A stretch of 64,000 bases of DNA from Ascaphus truei (Eukaryota > Chordata > Amphibia > Anura > Ascaphidae). Below are positions 21,148 to 32,499 of this stretch, piece after piece. The stretch covers positions 68,597,585 through 68,661,584 of the forward strand of contig CM071570.1 of assembly GCA_036426205.1 (NCBI GenBank), given 5' to 3'. The position numbers were made by a program, and so were the translations under genes. Each line of letters opens with the position of its first letter. The stretch's first letter is position 1. The notes under the pieces were generated by a model. The model did not search any database, was not told the DNA's origin, and worked only from the letters and a program-made list of their open reading frames with translations.

Positions 21148-21849
21148 GAAGATTGGCTATGAGGATATGAGGAAGGTGGGAGGTCACCAAGGGGCATGAG
21201 TCAACCACAAGGAAAGGATCACAAGTCATCCATTTTGTCCATTTTGCCATCCTGAGTAAATGCAGTATGAAAGATGCGTGCAAGAAGATTGTTTGTGTAG
21301 TCGCTCCAGGCAGAAATTAGCCCCCACCAATCCTCACAAATAGCTGACCCTTAAATTATGTGACATATTCAGATGTAGGGAATTTCCCTTATCTGCAGAA
21401 ATGTTTAATGTTATATATATATTGATTGAAAGATTCAACAGCGCCTGGATGTGTACTAGCCTCACAGTAGACTCCTGACAACAAACAGACCACCAAAAAT
21501 ATTAGCACAGATGACCTGTATAAATACAATTGTAAAGACATTTTATTTTAAAATATAGGTGGTTGTGAATTGATGGTGTGTGAAAAAAATAAAAAATGTA
21601 TATTATGAGTTAAAAAAAAAAAAAAAAACACTTAGTAAAAAATAAACTGTTGATGTAAATAATCACTGAAAAAAAATTGGGTTACAAAATACAAAATATT
21701 TGTGTGAAATGTAATAAAAAAATAAAAAGTAAAAATCAGTGTAAAAAAATGAATGAATAAAAATAAGTGTTTTCCACAAAAATAGTAGATGATTCTGTAT
21801 GGAGATTACAACGTCCGGGCTGCTTCTTCTTTGGGGTCAGCAACCTCCC
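21148..21849. other. Unassigned A/T-rich sequence
   Basis: A-rich between 21540 and 21780, including a run of A at 21612-21628. No structure recognised. Confidence 0.4.
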
Positions 21850-23703
21850 AGCAAATTCTATTGGAGAAACAAGAGAAAAAAAGCACCCGATCCATGTGTA
21901 AAATCTGGTAACAAAATTTTAATAAAAGATCACAAGACAAATGCACACTCACAATTTGTCAATGCAAAATAAGCATTGTATGGGTAAACCCATGCGCCAA
22001 CATGTAACTGCTCGCCAAACGTTTGCTTCAGTACATCAGACCTCACTGCTACCGGTGCATCATGATCAGATGTCCCTCCGGCAATTCAGGTACACAGTCC
22101 GTTGTTCCCAGCAGATGGTGTTAGATGCTGTGTGTGGCTCAGGAAACGTCCTCCCTTTCCTGGCAGCAGACGCACGAGCTGTTCCACCAACGTAGCTCCT
22201 TGAAACCACGTGCCCTACGCGTTTCTTCCGATTAACGGATTTCATCAGGGGATAACGTGCATTCTTATTGGGCTACTATTTAAAGGTGTTTCTATCCAAT
22301 TACAATATTCAAATAAAATACGCCCAGTAATACCCTAAATTAGGTCATCTGTGCTAACAGTAATGAGTTGTGATATCAACTATTTCATACATAAAGGCTA
22401 GTATACTATATAAAACACAATAATATAAATGGGATGAAAAATAAATCAAATATACAGACATACATTAGTTTCACATTTGTAGGTATGTAACTGCAAATAT
22501 ATAAACGGTGTCTAATTGTTTTTAGAAATTACTATGTTTATATTAGATTTTCTTCCTTCATTAGTTGATAGATAATTGCAGTTACATGATTGTGTGGCAA
22601 TAAATTTTAAATGTATTGTCTAAAATTAATAAAATGGCAGACGTCGGAAATTATTAAAATGTTAGTAAATATTTACCTTTAATTTGGATGCATATAATTT
22701 AATTTTTCTTTGTTGCATCATTATAAGATAGGCTTTTTTTTGGATAATATAGATGTGATGATATAAACATATAAGTAAGACACAAAATGAATCATTTTCA
22801 AACATTAAGGTTAAACATATGAACACTATTTCAAATAGCTTGTTTCTTGATCGAATGTACTTAAGAAATATATTGTACATTAATCAAAATAGATTGCTAT
22901 ATGAGAAAGGAAAAAGAAAGAAAATTATATATATATTTGAAAGTTATACAAATATACATATATTGACATAGTGTTACAATTAAAACATAAACAAAATAAT
23001 CTATTTAACCTCAATAAAGCAATGTATAACACAATTAACATAATAGGTGAAAAGTATATATATATATATATATAGAAGACAATAATGTGCATAGATTTAA
23101 ATTTAAACTAAAAAACACTGGTGGAATATGTCCAATAAGATGGAAGAGACTAATAGAAGACATATTTAGGTTCAAAATATTAATAAATAACATAGAGAAT
23201 TTATAATCTATGCTAAGAAGGGAACCAAAAATGTAAGTGGTTTTGTATATATCTTAATTTATAAAGACATAAAATGGACCATGTCACAGAAAAGATCTAA
23301 GTGATGTATCTATAAACATAACTAGATGGAATTTTCATTAAATGTTTATCAAATGTACCAAATCAAATGAAAATCAATATGATTTTCTCGTAATTTTATA
23401 TTCTACAGGTTGTAACATGTACATACATATAGAAGCCTGTAAATGCTAGATCCAATATACAGGATGATGTAATATAACGGTTTTATCCTCTCATAAACTT
23501 CGGAGATTCATATATTTATTGGAGGGATCACCCAAAGAAGGAAAAGAGAGCAAATCACAATGTCAAGCAATCCAGATAGTATAATCTATATAGATTTAAT
23601 AATCTTTAAAAATAAAGTGTATGACACTTTGTGATATTATTTGTGTTTTATTAGAGATCTATGTGCCATGTGTATTTGAAAAATGTGTTTAAATTAATGG
23701 ATC

Positions 23704-23705
<2 letters not shown>
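21850..23705 (-). mobile_element. Hammerhead element, long copy A
   Basis: About 1.86 kb, read on the minus strand from the TA run at 23706 to the text GGAGAAACAAGAG near 21865. Both ends are shared with copy B at 34796-35540 (plus strand): 23590-23705 matches 34796-34910, and 22470-21850 matches 34915-35540. The middle (about 22470-23590) is missing from B. A hammerhead lies at 22207-22261. The interior is about three-quarters A+T by eye and has no coding similarity. The open frame at 21941-22195 recurs in copy B only because the DNA is shared; it spans the hammerhead-distal arm and is not protein-like. I infer a non-autonomous PLE. Confidence 0.7.
22207..22261 (-). ncRNA. Hammerhead ribozyme motif, best in window
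   Basis: Minus strand: stem I 5' side CACGU..CCC, the exact box CUGAUGA, stem II UCCG-UUAAU-CGGA, GAAA, then C-GC-GU-A, then GGG.ACGUG as stem I 3' side. Stem I can form CCC/GGG plus CACGU/ACGUG with a small internal loop. Stem III is only AC/GU with a two-base loop, and the cleavage base is A, an allowed base. A very short stem III is known for PLE hammerheads, which are thought to act as dimers through the palindrome ACGCGU. Stem II has an A.A at its base, a possible weakness. Confidence 0.75.

Positions 23706-23751
<46 letters not shown>
23706..23751. repeat. TA microsatellite
   Basis: Near-perfect TA run at the edge of hammerhead element copy A; the matching edge of copy B (34757-34795) also has a TA run. 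Confidence 0.95.
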
Positions 23752-23755
<4 letters not shown>

Positions 23756-24258
23756 CAAATAAAAGTAAAAGGATCTACATTTATCTATATATAATAAAGT
23801 GGTGGTGAAAGAGTGAAAATTATTCACTATGTGAATCTTTATGTGCAAATGAATTTGATATAAAAAAATAATGATATATGTTTAAATATATATTCATGTA
23901 ACCTAACTACCATATGTGTATAAAAATATATAATTTCAGATACAGCCAAGAATCCTCCCAGTTGCCACAGCCACATAAAGGAACAGAGGGAACATGCTGA
24001 ACATGTTCAACCCAGACCTCTGTTCTTCCACACGAGATGTGCATAAAGGGACCTCTCTAAACTATTGTGCTTGTATCAATGCAATCATTGAGACCTCTTG
24101 GACTTAACGTATCTAATACGTAGATCCAATAGGTCTCTCGAGTGTTTAATTTTTTATATCTGTCACCACTTAACAAATTTGAATCATTTTCACTCTTTCA
24201 CCATCACTTTATTATATATAGATAAATTTAGATAATTTTACTTTTATTTGAACAATAT
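23752..24258. repeat. Inverted pair of about 72 bp
   Basis: 23752-23823 (TTGTTCAAATAAAAGTAAAA start) is the reverse complement of 24188-24258 with about five differences. Both arms abut a TA run. Between them is AT-rich DNA. It flanks the start of the PLE at 24.3 kb and may be its terminal inverted arrangement. Confidence 0.75.
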
Positions 24259-24400
24259 ATATATATATACATATACCCTATGAGGGGTTAAAGTGTGTGG
24301 CCCATGGCGTTTTTGGCCCATTCCGTGGATGGTTTATTTTTAACAGCCTTATCAGCCTTATCATAAATGAATGTTGATTTTATCCACGTAAAGAAATAAC

Positions 24401-25284
24401 ATGGAGGAGTTTGCAGACACGTTTGGGGTTTTTTCGGCCATCTCTGAGTCAGCTAGTTTTAGCGAGGCAGAGATTTCCAGCATCCGTTACACGGAATCCT
24501 TTGAATCTGTTTTGGGACCAGAAAGAGCGAGTGACGTGTACAATGACCTGATTAAATTAAAAAAGAGGGAAGTTGATTATTATCTGCACGGTGTGACGCT
24601 GTCGCATTATCACAAGGAGAAACTGCTACCCCGTGGGTTTATAATAAAAAACCAGCCCACTATAGGGAGAACAGATCCAGAGTTCTGTAGAAGATGGATT
24701 GCAATTTTAAATAAATGTGCATTTGACTTGATCATCCTTGTAATTGATCAATCAAGTAAGGAAATCATCAAGATTAAAAAAGAGATAGATACCATCTACA
24801 CCAAACATGGAACTACTTTAGAGACGGACACTTCTACGAATTGGACGGACAAAATACAGTCCTCCATAGACACATCTATGTGTCTATAAACAATCTTATC
24901 AAATATAAGAGAGAGAAACTCAAAATTGTTGAATCAGATTATAAAGATCGTAAGGTATATAGATGGTTGCTGGGGCTAAGTGATCTACCCACAGGTGCGC
25001 AAGGTCAACAGAGGGGCCAGTCCCGCCGAAGACGTGGGGGATATAGAAAGCCTGGGTACAACACCAGTGATACGGACTTCTCGGACGCCGCGGACACTTT
25101 CAGTGACAACATGTCTGCAGAACCTTCTTCTTTTTTAGGACAAGGCCCGGATGGGAGAGCCAAACCGCCTATAGGAGTCGGAGATGCCGGAGGAAAATCA
25201 GGCGAGGAGGCCGAAAGACGACGATATCCGGAGCGCTACCCAAACAGGGGGAGAGGTCCAAAACAACAGCCCAGGAAACGGTAA
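24401..25284 (+). pseudogene. PLE N-terminal domain
   Basis: The ATG at 24401 opens 162 codons; a frameshift near 24840-24890 moves the reading to the frame that ends at 25284. Residues about 68-110 (HYHKEKLLPRGFIIKNQP, DPEFCRRWIAILNKCAFDLI) are shared with the relic at 6162. The second part is basic and Gly/Arg-rich (RRRGGYRKPGY, PNRGRGPKQQPRKR), fitting a nucleic-acid-binding linker. The function of this domain in PLEs is not established. A third change of frame at about 25280 leads into the RT. Confidence 0.75.
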
Positions 25285-26762
25285 TTTTTAATCTTTCCAA
25301 ACACACCCTCTCGTCGGCGGAGCTAAATGTTTTACATAAAGGTCTTGGCTTTGTGCCAACATATAAGCAAGACCCGTTTAAGTGGGAAGTGGACCTCTTT
25401 AAATTGAATAGACACCTCAAACTCAAGGACTTCTTTTCAAAATCAGAAGCCAACCAAGCACCTGAATACGCGAGATCCCACTTCAGGCCACGCAGTACGT
25501 TTGATCCACAGGTGTCTAATCCCAGTATTGCAACATTTATGAACCTTTTAGGTAAAGCCACAAGAAGCAAGATTAAGACACAAAAGACCAGCTTCTTCAA
25601 TATGACGAATGACGAAAGATTGGCGGTAAAGTCTTTGAAGAACAACAAGAATATCATCATCCGGGCCGCCGACAAAGGCGGCGGAATCGTCATTTTGGAT
25701 TACCTCTATTACAGAGAAGAGGTGTTGCGCCAACTGGGAGACACTGAAACGTACAAACAGTTGGGGCCGGGATCCACTGCTGGCGTACAAAGGGGAAATG
25801 ATGCCATAATCTCAAATGGGTATATCCAATGGATGGATCTCGGAAGACACTGGTGGTTTCCTTACGCACAAACAGATCCAAAAATACCTGTCAGTATCGA
25901 TCCCCAAGATTCACAAATCTACAACACACCCACCAGGTCGACCAATCATCTCGGCTCGGACATCACTATGCCATCCGATTTCACAATATGTTGATTTTTA
26001 TCTACAAACGTTGGTGGCGGGTATGGCCACTTTGTCAAAGACACTACCCATCATGGAGAATATAATGATCTAGCATTTAATCCAGCTGGGTGCATATGGC
26101 TACCCTCGATGTAGCAAGCTCTATACGAATATTCCGCACAAGAGGGGTTGGAGGCTATCAGGAGAAAGTTGATAACGAGTACTTTGCAGACTGGACCTCC
26201 ATCTGAATTTTTACTACTCCTGATAGAAGTCATCCTAAATAAAAAAAAATTTAGGTTTGAAAATGCATACTATCTCCAGCTCAGTGGGACAGCCATGGGC
26301 ACAAACATGGCTCCATCATATGCGAACCTTTACATGGACATGTATGAGCAAACCCACATCTTATGCGATGCGCCCAATGCACACTACATCAGAAAGTTTT
26401 TACGCTACATTGATGATATTTTTATTGTTTGGAGTGGCTCTTCTGAGGAATTGCAGGACTTTGTGAACCGACTTAACGATATTCCATCAAAGATACGTTT
26501 TACGCTGGTGTTACAGTGAATTGAAATTCCATTCTTGGATAAATGGTATACAAAGCAGGCGACAAATTGGCCACAAGGCTTAGCCAGATACAAAGTAGTA
26601 ACTGACAAAAACACACTTGCTTATGCCACAAGCCACCACCACCCGGCCCCGTTGAAAAAGGGGTGGCTTCGTATTCACAACTACTGTATACGGGTGAAGC
26701 GGATCACCAGTGATCATAATGAGTTGGAACCTGCGCTATCAACATGGCTAACAGGTTCCTAG
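25281..26762 (+). pseudogene. PLE reverse transcriptase
   Basis: The RT start VIFNLSKHTLSSAELNVLHK, then GLGFVPTYKQDPF, matches the PLE RT entry motif. It is followed by IIIRAADKGGGIVILD (motif 1/2 region) and, from 26148, LSGTAMGTNMAPSYANLYM and LRYIDDIFIVW, the catalytic box with both Asp residues kept. 25353-25994 and 26148-26519 are in one frame, but the region 25760-26147 has slips and a stop, so the fingers-to-palm part is broken. PLE RTs are most like telomerase RT. Enzymatic residues of the palm are intact although the protein cannot be made. Confidence 0.88.
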
Positions 26763-27555
26763 AGCGAGGCTATAGTCCGGTCGACGTTAAAGATGCACTG
26801 GACGTGTGATCAGATGGGAGAATTCAGATCGTACCAACAACAACTGGGCGAGCAATCAAAAAGTCAAGATTTAATGTTATAAGCACATTTAGCACTGCGT
26901 CCCCATGCATACAACGTGGCATTAGAGACAACTGGCATGTCTTGGCCCAATGATGACAAAATAGGAAAATTTTTCCGTGAACCCCCTTGTTTTGTTTTCG
27001 CGGCGTGGCCGTCAATTGGGGACATGATCACGCAAGCAGATCCAACTGACAAATATAGCAAGGACAAAACTTGGTTAACCCAAAACCTGGGGCCTACAGG
27101 GTGTAAGGGTTTGCACAAATTGCCAATATATGCAGGTGGGGTCTTCTATTGCATCCACATAATGGGACCAAATCAAATTCACCACATCTGAATTGTGAAT
27201 CAAAATTTGTTATATATTTGATTAAATGTCCAGTGGTTTACTCTATATTGGGAAGACAGTGCGAATGCTATTAAGAACGCATAGCCATCCATCGTTCAAC
27301 AATTCGTAAAGCATTATCTACAGACGCCAAAGATTTGGAGTTTAAGTGTCTCCCTGTTGCCAAACATTTTAGGGACTTTAAACATTCACTGGCAACATTC
27401 AGGTGCATGCCTATCTCACAGGTCCGAGCGCTCGCACGAGGGGGTGATAGAAACAGACTTTTATTGCAAAGCGAAGCGAGGTACATCTTTGAATTAAAAA
27501 CTGTGGCCCCCTTTGGCCTAAACGAAGATTTTTCATTGGGATGTTTTCTATGAAT
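26735..27555 (+). pseudogene. PLE connector and GIY-YIG endonuclease
   Basis: The connector has MANRFLERGYSPVDVKDALD near 26742, the segment also kept at 6480 in the deletion derivative. Frame changes follow. About 27195-27290 holds VIYLIKCP and a decayed YIG (YSILGRQ where YIGKT is expected). The frame 27335-27553 ends with SQVRALARGGDRNRLLLQSE and APFGLNEDFSLGCFL, the C-terminal end of the endonuclease. GIY-YIG nicks DNA for target-primed synthesis. Several slips make it non-coding. Confidence 0.8.
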
Positions 27556-27559
27556 GAAG

Positions 27560-28389
27560 TCAGGACTATGACATTTTGTGCTGATGAGCAATTGTTTACT
27601 ATGTGTCTTTTCGTGTCAATGTTCATTTTGTGATATTTCTGCATTACGTCTGCATGTGTTATTTCTATATGTGCCCTTGTATTGTCATTTTCACTTTTTC
27701 ACCATAGGGTGTTGGTGTGTGCATCAAGTTTGTTCCATGTCCCGCTTCGAGATCATAGATACTATATGGTGTATATGAGACTTCTAAATTTGTGACATGT
27801 TGTGTAAATAGTCCTGTCGGTTACAAGCTGTTTTGAGGACAGAGTTTTGCTTAGGGAGCACAGTATGAAGCTGGCTCGGTTAGGCATACTCTTGTCAATT
27901 ACATGTTTGTCTCATTGGGCATATATACTAAAAAGTCCATTGGTCACTCTTTTAGGAATAGATTGTGTTGACCATACTTGGTATCTTGTTTTCGATTTTA
28001 GACTATTTTAGTCATTGTAGTTATAGGATTTTATTATAGTGGGACATTGATAACAATATATCTTACAGTGATGCACACATCATTACACAAGGTTTTTGTT
28101 TAATTTATTGGTTTTTGTAAGGTAGCTGTGTGTGCTATGCGTTCTTATGCTGTGGACGGGTCCCTCTATGTACATGATTAAGTAAACACCCAATTACATT
28201 CAAACATGTTTATTGTGTAGCATATACATAGCCTCCCAAATGGCCCCATTGGCCAGGTTGCCTTGCTTTATGTAGCTTGGGCACTTGTTTATCAGATCCT
28301 CATACAGGTCTTTTAGGTTGTGTCCATGTATGGGTGCCGTTAACACACAGTGGGGTTAGCCCTTGAGGAATTAAGAGCCTGCGCTAGAT
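27560..28389. other. Possible PLE 3' untranslated region
   Basis: T-rich, no coding similarity. It lies between the endonuclease and the GC-rich hammerhead block. Assignment to the PLE is by position only. Confidence 0.35.
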
Positions 28390-28920
28390 TACATTTTGCG
28401 CATTGAGTTGCCTATGTAAGTTCGCGCATGCGCGAACCGCCACTATAGTGGCAATATGCGCCGTTCGGGCCACCGTAGCTAGGTCTACTATGTACTTCTC
28501 TGGGAAGCAATATGGCGATGCGTGTCAGCAGTACATTGCGTGTCATGACCCGGGGAGACAAGACGGGTCCGCGCATGCGCGATCGCACCTGTAGTCAGAC
28601 CATTGAGGCCACCGTAGTTGAAGGGGAGGTTTTGGGTAAAAAAGATGGCGATGCGTCCGCAGATGCACGCGTGTCACAGCAGCGCGGGTTTCGCGGGCAA
28701 TGTGTGCCCTACACGGGTGAGTTGATTTAATTTTGATTATTTTGGGTAATAAGGTGGTGGATTAGCATTCACTATTGCACGTCCTGAGGAAGGTCACGTT
28801 GAGGTGTACCGAAACGTGGTGTGTGATGGTGGTGCTATGTTACTTGATTACAACTGCATTGGAACTACTAAGACGTGTGGCTGTCTCGTTTTTTCCGGAC
28901 TCCAATCTGGTAAATTCTAC
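28390..28920 (+). repeat. GC-rich PLE terminal block with hammerhead
   Basis: Contains CGCGCATGCGCGA twice (28423 and 28571) about 148 bases apart, each near CAATATG or GCGATGCGT, with GGCCACCGTAG following at 28468 and 28608. The block thus looks like a degenerate direct duplication. A hammerhead-like motif and the tail TACAACTGCATTGGAACTAC follow. Confidence 0.5.
28778..28826 (+). ncRNA. Hammerhead-like motif
   Basis: CUGAGGA (one change from CUGAUGA), a longer imperfect stem II from AGGUCACGUU to GUGUACC, GAAAC, then GUGGUGUG. Stem III is less clear than in the others. Confidence 0.5.
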
Positions 28921-28976
28921 TATATATATATATTAATATTATATATAATATATATAATAATATATAATATATATAT

Positions 28977-29546
28977 TGTGACAGAAACCAGGGGATGGTA
29001 ATAAATTCCCTATATAGGGCTCCCAGGATACTGAACAGTTTCTATCCTTGTCTGGCTGGAGTGAGCCTTATAATACATGCACTCCATCCCACAGTTTGGG
29101 CACAGCGCTGGAACTGAGGGATTCGTGTCACCTGTCATGCTAATTAGAATCAAGGTATGTAAGACTGATTTCCTGTTTGCTCTTGTCTCTTCTCCAGAGC
29201 CTGGAAGGCTGCTGAAAACAGTGGGGAAAAGCCCCTTCCCACAGGTTCAATTGTTCTGTTCATTTGGCTAACTCTGCAAAAGTACCTTGTTTTGTTGTTG
29301 GAAAGTGGAAAAGCCACTTCCACCCTGAGTTAGGGAAATCTAAGTTAAGTTATCGCTCAGGTGAGCAGCTTTTTTTTGATGTGTTTTGTTGTATGCACTG
29401 TGGCAGTTCAGTGCCTGGGATGAATAAACCAGGCACAGCCTGTTAAAGGAACAGTACGTGACGCCTCCTCATTTAACCTACCCCAAAAGACCGTGTTCTA
29501 ACCGTCCCGGACAAGCAGCGGAGCCCCAGAGTAAGCGTTTGTCACA
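28977..29546 (+). repeat. 5' LTR (570 bp)
   Basis: Starts TGTGACAGAAACCAGGGG and ends GTTTGTCACA. TGTGACA/TGTCACA are inverted termini. An AATAAA lies at 29423. It matches the 3' LTR throughout with scattered single-base gaps; many gaps in the match are one-base losses within runs. Confidence 0.95.
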
Positions 29547-29570
29547 TGTGGTGGAGAATGGGGCAGAACA
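29547..29570 (+). other. Probable primer-binding region
   Basis: TGTGGTGGAGAATGGGGC follows the 5' LTR directly. I could not match it with certainty to a tRNA 3' end. Confidence 0.35.
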
Positions 29571-29643
29571 CAAAGGTCTGGGGGTTAAAGAACTTTAAAA
29601 AAAAAAAAAAAAAAAAAAGTTTTTTTTCTCTCTCTCCAACAAG

Positions 29644-30640
29644 ATGGAAGACGTGGTGAGTGCGCTGGTACGCAATGTCGCTGTCCAGAAAGAAGCGAAT
29701 GAAGCCCTGCAACAGGCGAATGCAAACCAGCAAGAGACAAACCGTTGCTGAGAGAGGAGCAACAGCGGTTCGCTCAGGGCTTACCGCAGGAAATCGAGAT
29801 CCTGAGGGGGGACTATCAGTAACCTTCCACTGGCAGCGGCAGCCCCAGTTCCGAAAATGACCAGGGCAAGCCACTACCTTCAGAAGATGGGACCCTGATG
29901 ATGATGTGGAAGCCTATCTTCTCACGTTGAACGCACGGCACAGAGAGAGGGATGGCCAGAAGCGAGTGGGCTGGTATCATCGCACCCTTCCTAAGCGGCG
30001 AACCCCAGAAAGGCTTACTTTGATCTAGAGCCAGCCGAAGCTAACGTCTATGCAAAATTGAAGTTCGAGATCCTCGCCCGCCTCGGCGGTAACCACGGCC
30101 GGGTGCGCCCAAAGGTTTCAGCCATGGTCCTTCACGATGGATAAAGACACCCGAAGCAGATGTATGACTCATCCACCTCGCCAGGAAGTGGTTACAACCC
30201 GAGATAACTCAGCAAGCCAACATCGTGGAAGGTTAGTTCATGGACCAGTCTTGAGGAAACTTTCCCTCTGCCTTACGCCATTGGGTCAGTCGGAGTGACC
30301 CCCACAATGCGGATGAGCTTGTGGCCCTCGTAGAAAGGTACAATGCAGCAGGAGAGCACCCGCAACCCCCGTCGTGGAGCAACCCCACTACCCGAGGTTC
30401 CCGACTCTTCCAGAGACGGTAAAAGGTTCCGGGGTTAAGGGGAGCTGAAGAGCGGCGACCACCTTCACGCAGCACCAGCAACACGTGGTTCGCACACTAA
30501 GGGCAATAGCCCAACATGGGGAGCCGGGAAAAGGCTCTAAGTGGGACACAGACTATGTACCTAAATGTGTAAATTGTCATGAGAGGGGCCACACAGCAAA
30601 AATCTTGCCCACTAAATGATGAGCCCATGCAATGCAACAG
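29644..30640 (+). pseudogene. gag relic with SCAN-like segment and CCHC knuckle
   Basis: Starts at MEDVVSALVRNVAVQKEANE and shows broken text such as DDDVEAYLLT, then KLKFEILARLGG, then LVALVERYNAAGEHP. This series resembles the capsid C-terminal part of Gmr1-like gag, the region from which the vertebrate SCAN domain is believed to derive. At about 30560 CVNCHERGHTA is a zinc knuckle (CX2CX4HX4C, last Cys shifted by a slip). Several frameshifts prevent a single product. Confidence 0.7.
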
Positions 30641-30689
30641 GTGGAACCTTATTCGCTGTGTTCCCAATGTATGCGCCCTAGCCCAGAGG

Positions 30690-31010
30690 ACCCTTGAATA
30701 ACCATATGTGGGGCATTTGTAAAGGTAAATGGTAAGAGGGTCGGTGGCACTTTGGACTCTGGGAGCATGGTCACACTAGGTCCGAATACCTCTTGCCCAT
30801 TAGAAGAAACAGGGGAAACAGTTCACAAAGAATGGCAATTTGTTGTATACATGGGGATAATCATGAATATTCCACTGTGATGTTTTTTTGAAACAGAGTT
30901 TGGTTCTTTAGATTTCAAGGTGGGTATTGTACCCAAACTGGCACATGATGTGTTAATAGGGACCGACCTTTCCCCATTTCAAAAATGTGGTCCCCCGCTC
31001 AGAATAGCGC
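30690..31010 (+). pseudogene. Aspartic protease relic
   Basis: FVKVNGKRVGGTLDSGSMVT near 30715-30772 contains the DSG catalytic triad of retroelement proteases. A later KLAHDVLIGTDL (about 30930) is the typical end of the domain. Stops are present between. Confidence 0.75.
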
Positions 31011-31299
31011 CCAGAGTTCAATAGCGGACCATAACGACAGTATTAGAAGAAATAAATCCTTTCCGTTTTCAGAAATGGAGGTTGACGAGGGCCCAAATAG
31101 AAGGGAAGAGAGGGAAGGAGGAGTGCTGTAAATTCCCTTCCCCATCACTACTTTGGTAGGGAATACCCCAAATCAGGATGTTGATCAGACACTACCACCC
31201 AGAACCGGATAAGACCCTCGCTGACCTAGAGGTCAGTCCTGGGAGTTTTAAGAAGGCCCAGTGGGAGGACCCCACATTAGAGGGTAGCAAGGGGAAATA

Positions 31300-32486
31300 T
31301 ACGGGACCTGAATAGTACTCTTGGGCCAACCAGATAGGTCGCTTGCTTACCCTAATTAGGTATGAGAACGACCTAGTATATCGGGTTGATAAAAGAAAAT
31401 CAGTTACACTAAACAATTGTTGGTACACACGGAGCATTCCGTAATGTAGTGTTACACCTCGCACATTGTCATCCATTGGGGGACACCTAGGGGTGGAAAA
31501 GACAAAGAAAAGGTTCTCCGAAGCTTCTATGGCCTGGGGGTTCTGGCAGAAATTACGAATATTGTTCCTATGCCCAGCATGTCAGATCACCGCCCCCGTT
31601 CAAGGCGTACCGCAGCCCATTGGTAACCCTTCCCATAATAGAGGTACCATTTGACCGGATTGCTATGGATCTAGTAGGACCCCTAATAAAGTTGCTAGGG
31701 GACATAGCATATATTGGTAATATTAGATTATGCCACCCGATATCCGGAGGCAGTTCCCCTACGTAGCACCTCGGCCAAAAACATAGCAAAGAGTTTAGTA
31801 GTTCTGTTTTCCGGGTTGGAATTCCTAAAGAGATTCTATTGACCAGGGAACACCGTTATGACCCAAGTAACAAAAGAGTTATGTAAACTCCTAAAAATCA
31901 AGCATCTCAGAACCTCAGTCTATCATCCACAAACAGATGGTTTAGTGGAAAGGTTCAATAAAACCTTAAAGACATAGTATAAGTCGTGCGGGCGGTCGAT
32001 AAAGATGGGAAAAAACTGGGATTGTTTGTTACCGTACCTGTTATTTGCCATTAGGGAAGTTCCCCAATCATCCACAGGCTTCCCCCGTTTGAACTATTGT
32101 ATGGCCGACACCCAAGGGGCTTACTGGATATAGCCAAAGAGACTTGGGAACACGAGGTTTACCCCTTACAGAAGTGTAATAGAGCATGTTGCCCAGATGC
32201 AGGACCGCATTGCTGCAGTCCTACCCATAGTGAGGGAACACATGGAGAAAGCTCAAGAACACAGAGGAATACGTATAATAAGGGTGCTAGGGTCAGAATT
32301 TTTTTTCCAGGTGATAGGGTACTAGTTCTGGTTCCCACCGTGGAAAGTAAATTCCTTGCTAAATGGCATGGGCCATATGAGGTCTTGGAAAGAGTGGGAG
32401 AAGTAAATTATAAGGTAAGACAGCCAGGTAGGAGGAAACCTGAGCAAATTTACCATATAAAACCTACTCAAGCCCTGGAAAGATAG
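31300..32486 (+). pseudogene. Integrase, placed before RT
   Basis: Zinc-binding part: HLGVEKTKKRF (31485) and CPACQ (31573). Core: DRIAMDLVGPL (31651) with the first Asp, and YHPQTDGLVERFNKTLK (31921) with the catalytic Glu. The frame 32097-32486 has GRHPRGLLDIAKETWE and then the C-terminal module FFPGDRVLVLVPTVESKFLA and WHGPYEVLERVGEVNY. No chromodomain seen. Catalytic residues remain where readable, but there are stops in the core. Position upstream of RT is the diagnostic point. Confidence 0.88.
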
Positions 32487-32499
32487 AGAAGTCTTGTAA

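Larger units (their letters stand above)
24300..28920 (+). mobile_element. Penelope-like element, near full length but frameshifted
   Basis: Order on the plus strand: N-terminal domain (24401-25284), RT (25285-26700), post-RT connector (26700-27130), GIY-YIG endonuclease (27190-27555), 3' region, and a hammerhead-like motif at 28778-28826 before a TA microsatellite at about 28920. I cannot be sure that 27560-28920 belongs to the same copy, since 28390-28700 is much more GC-rich (CpG and GCGCATGCGC runs). At least four frameshifts or stops separate the parts. The N-domain style and the Cys-rich linker suggest the Neptune branch of PLEs. Confidence 0.75.

Noticed and set aside
23651..23848. Open frame with Ile/Tyr run
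   Set aside because: Translation of the TA microsatellite.
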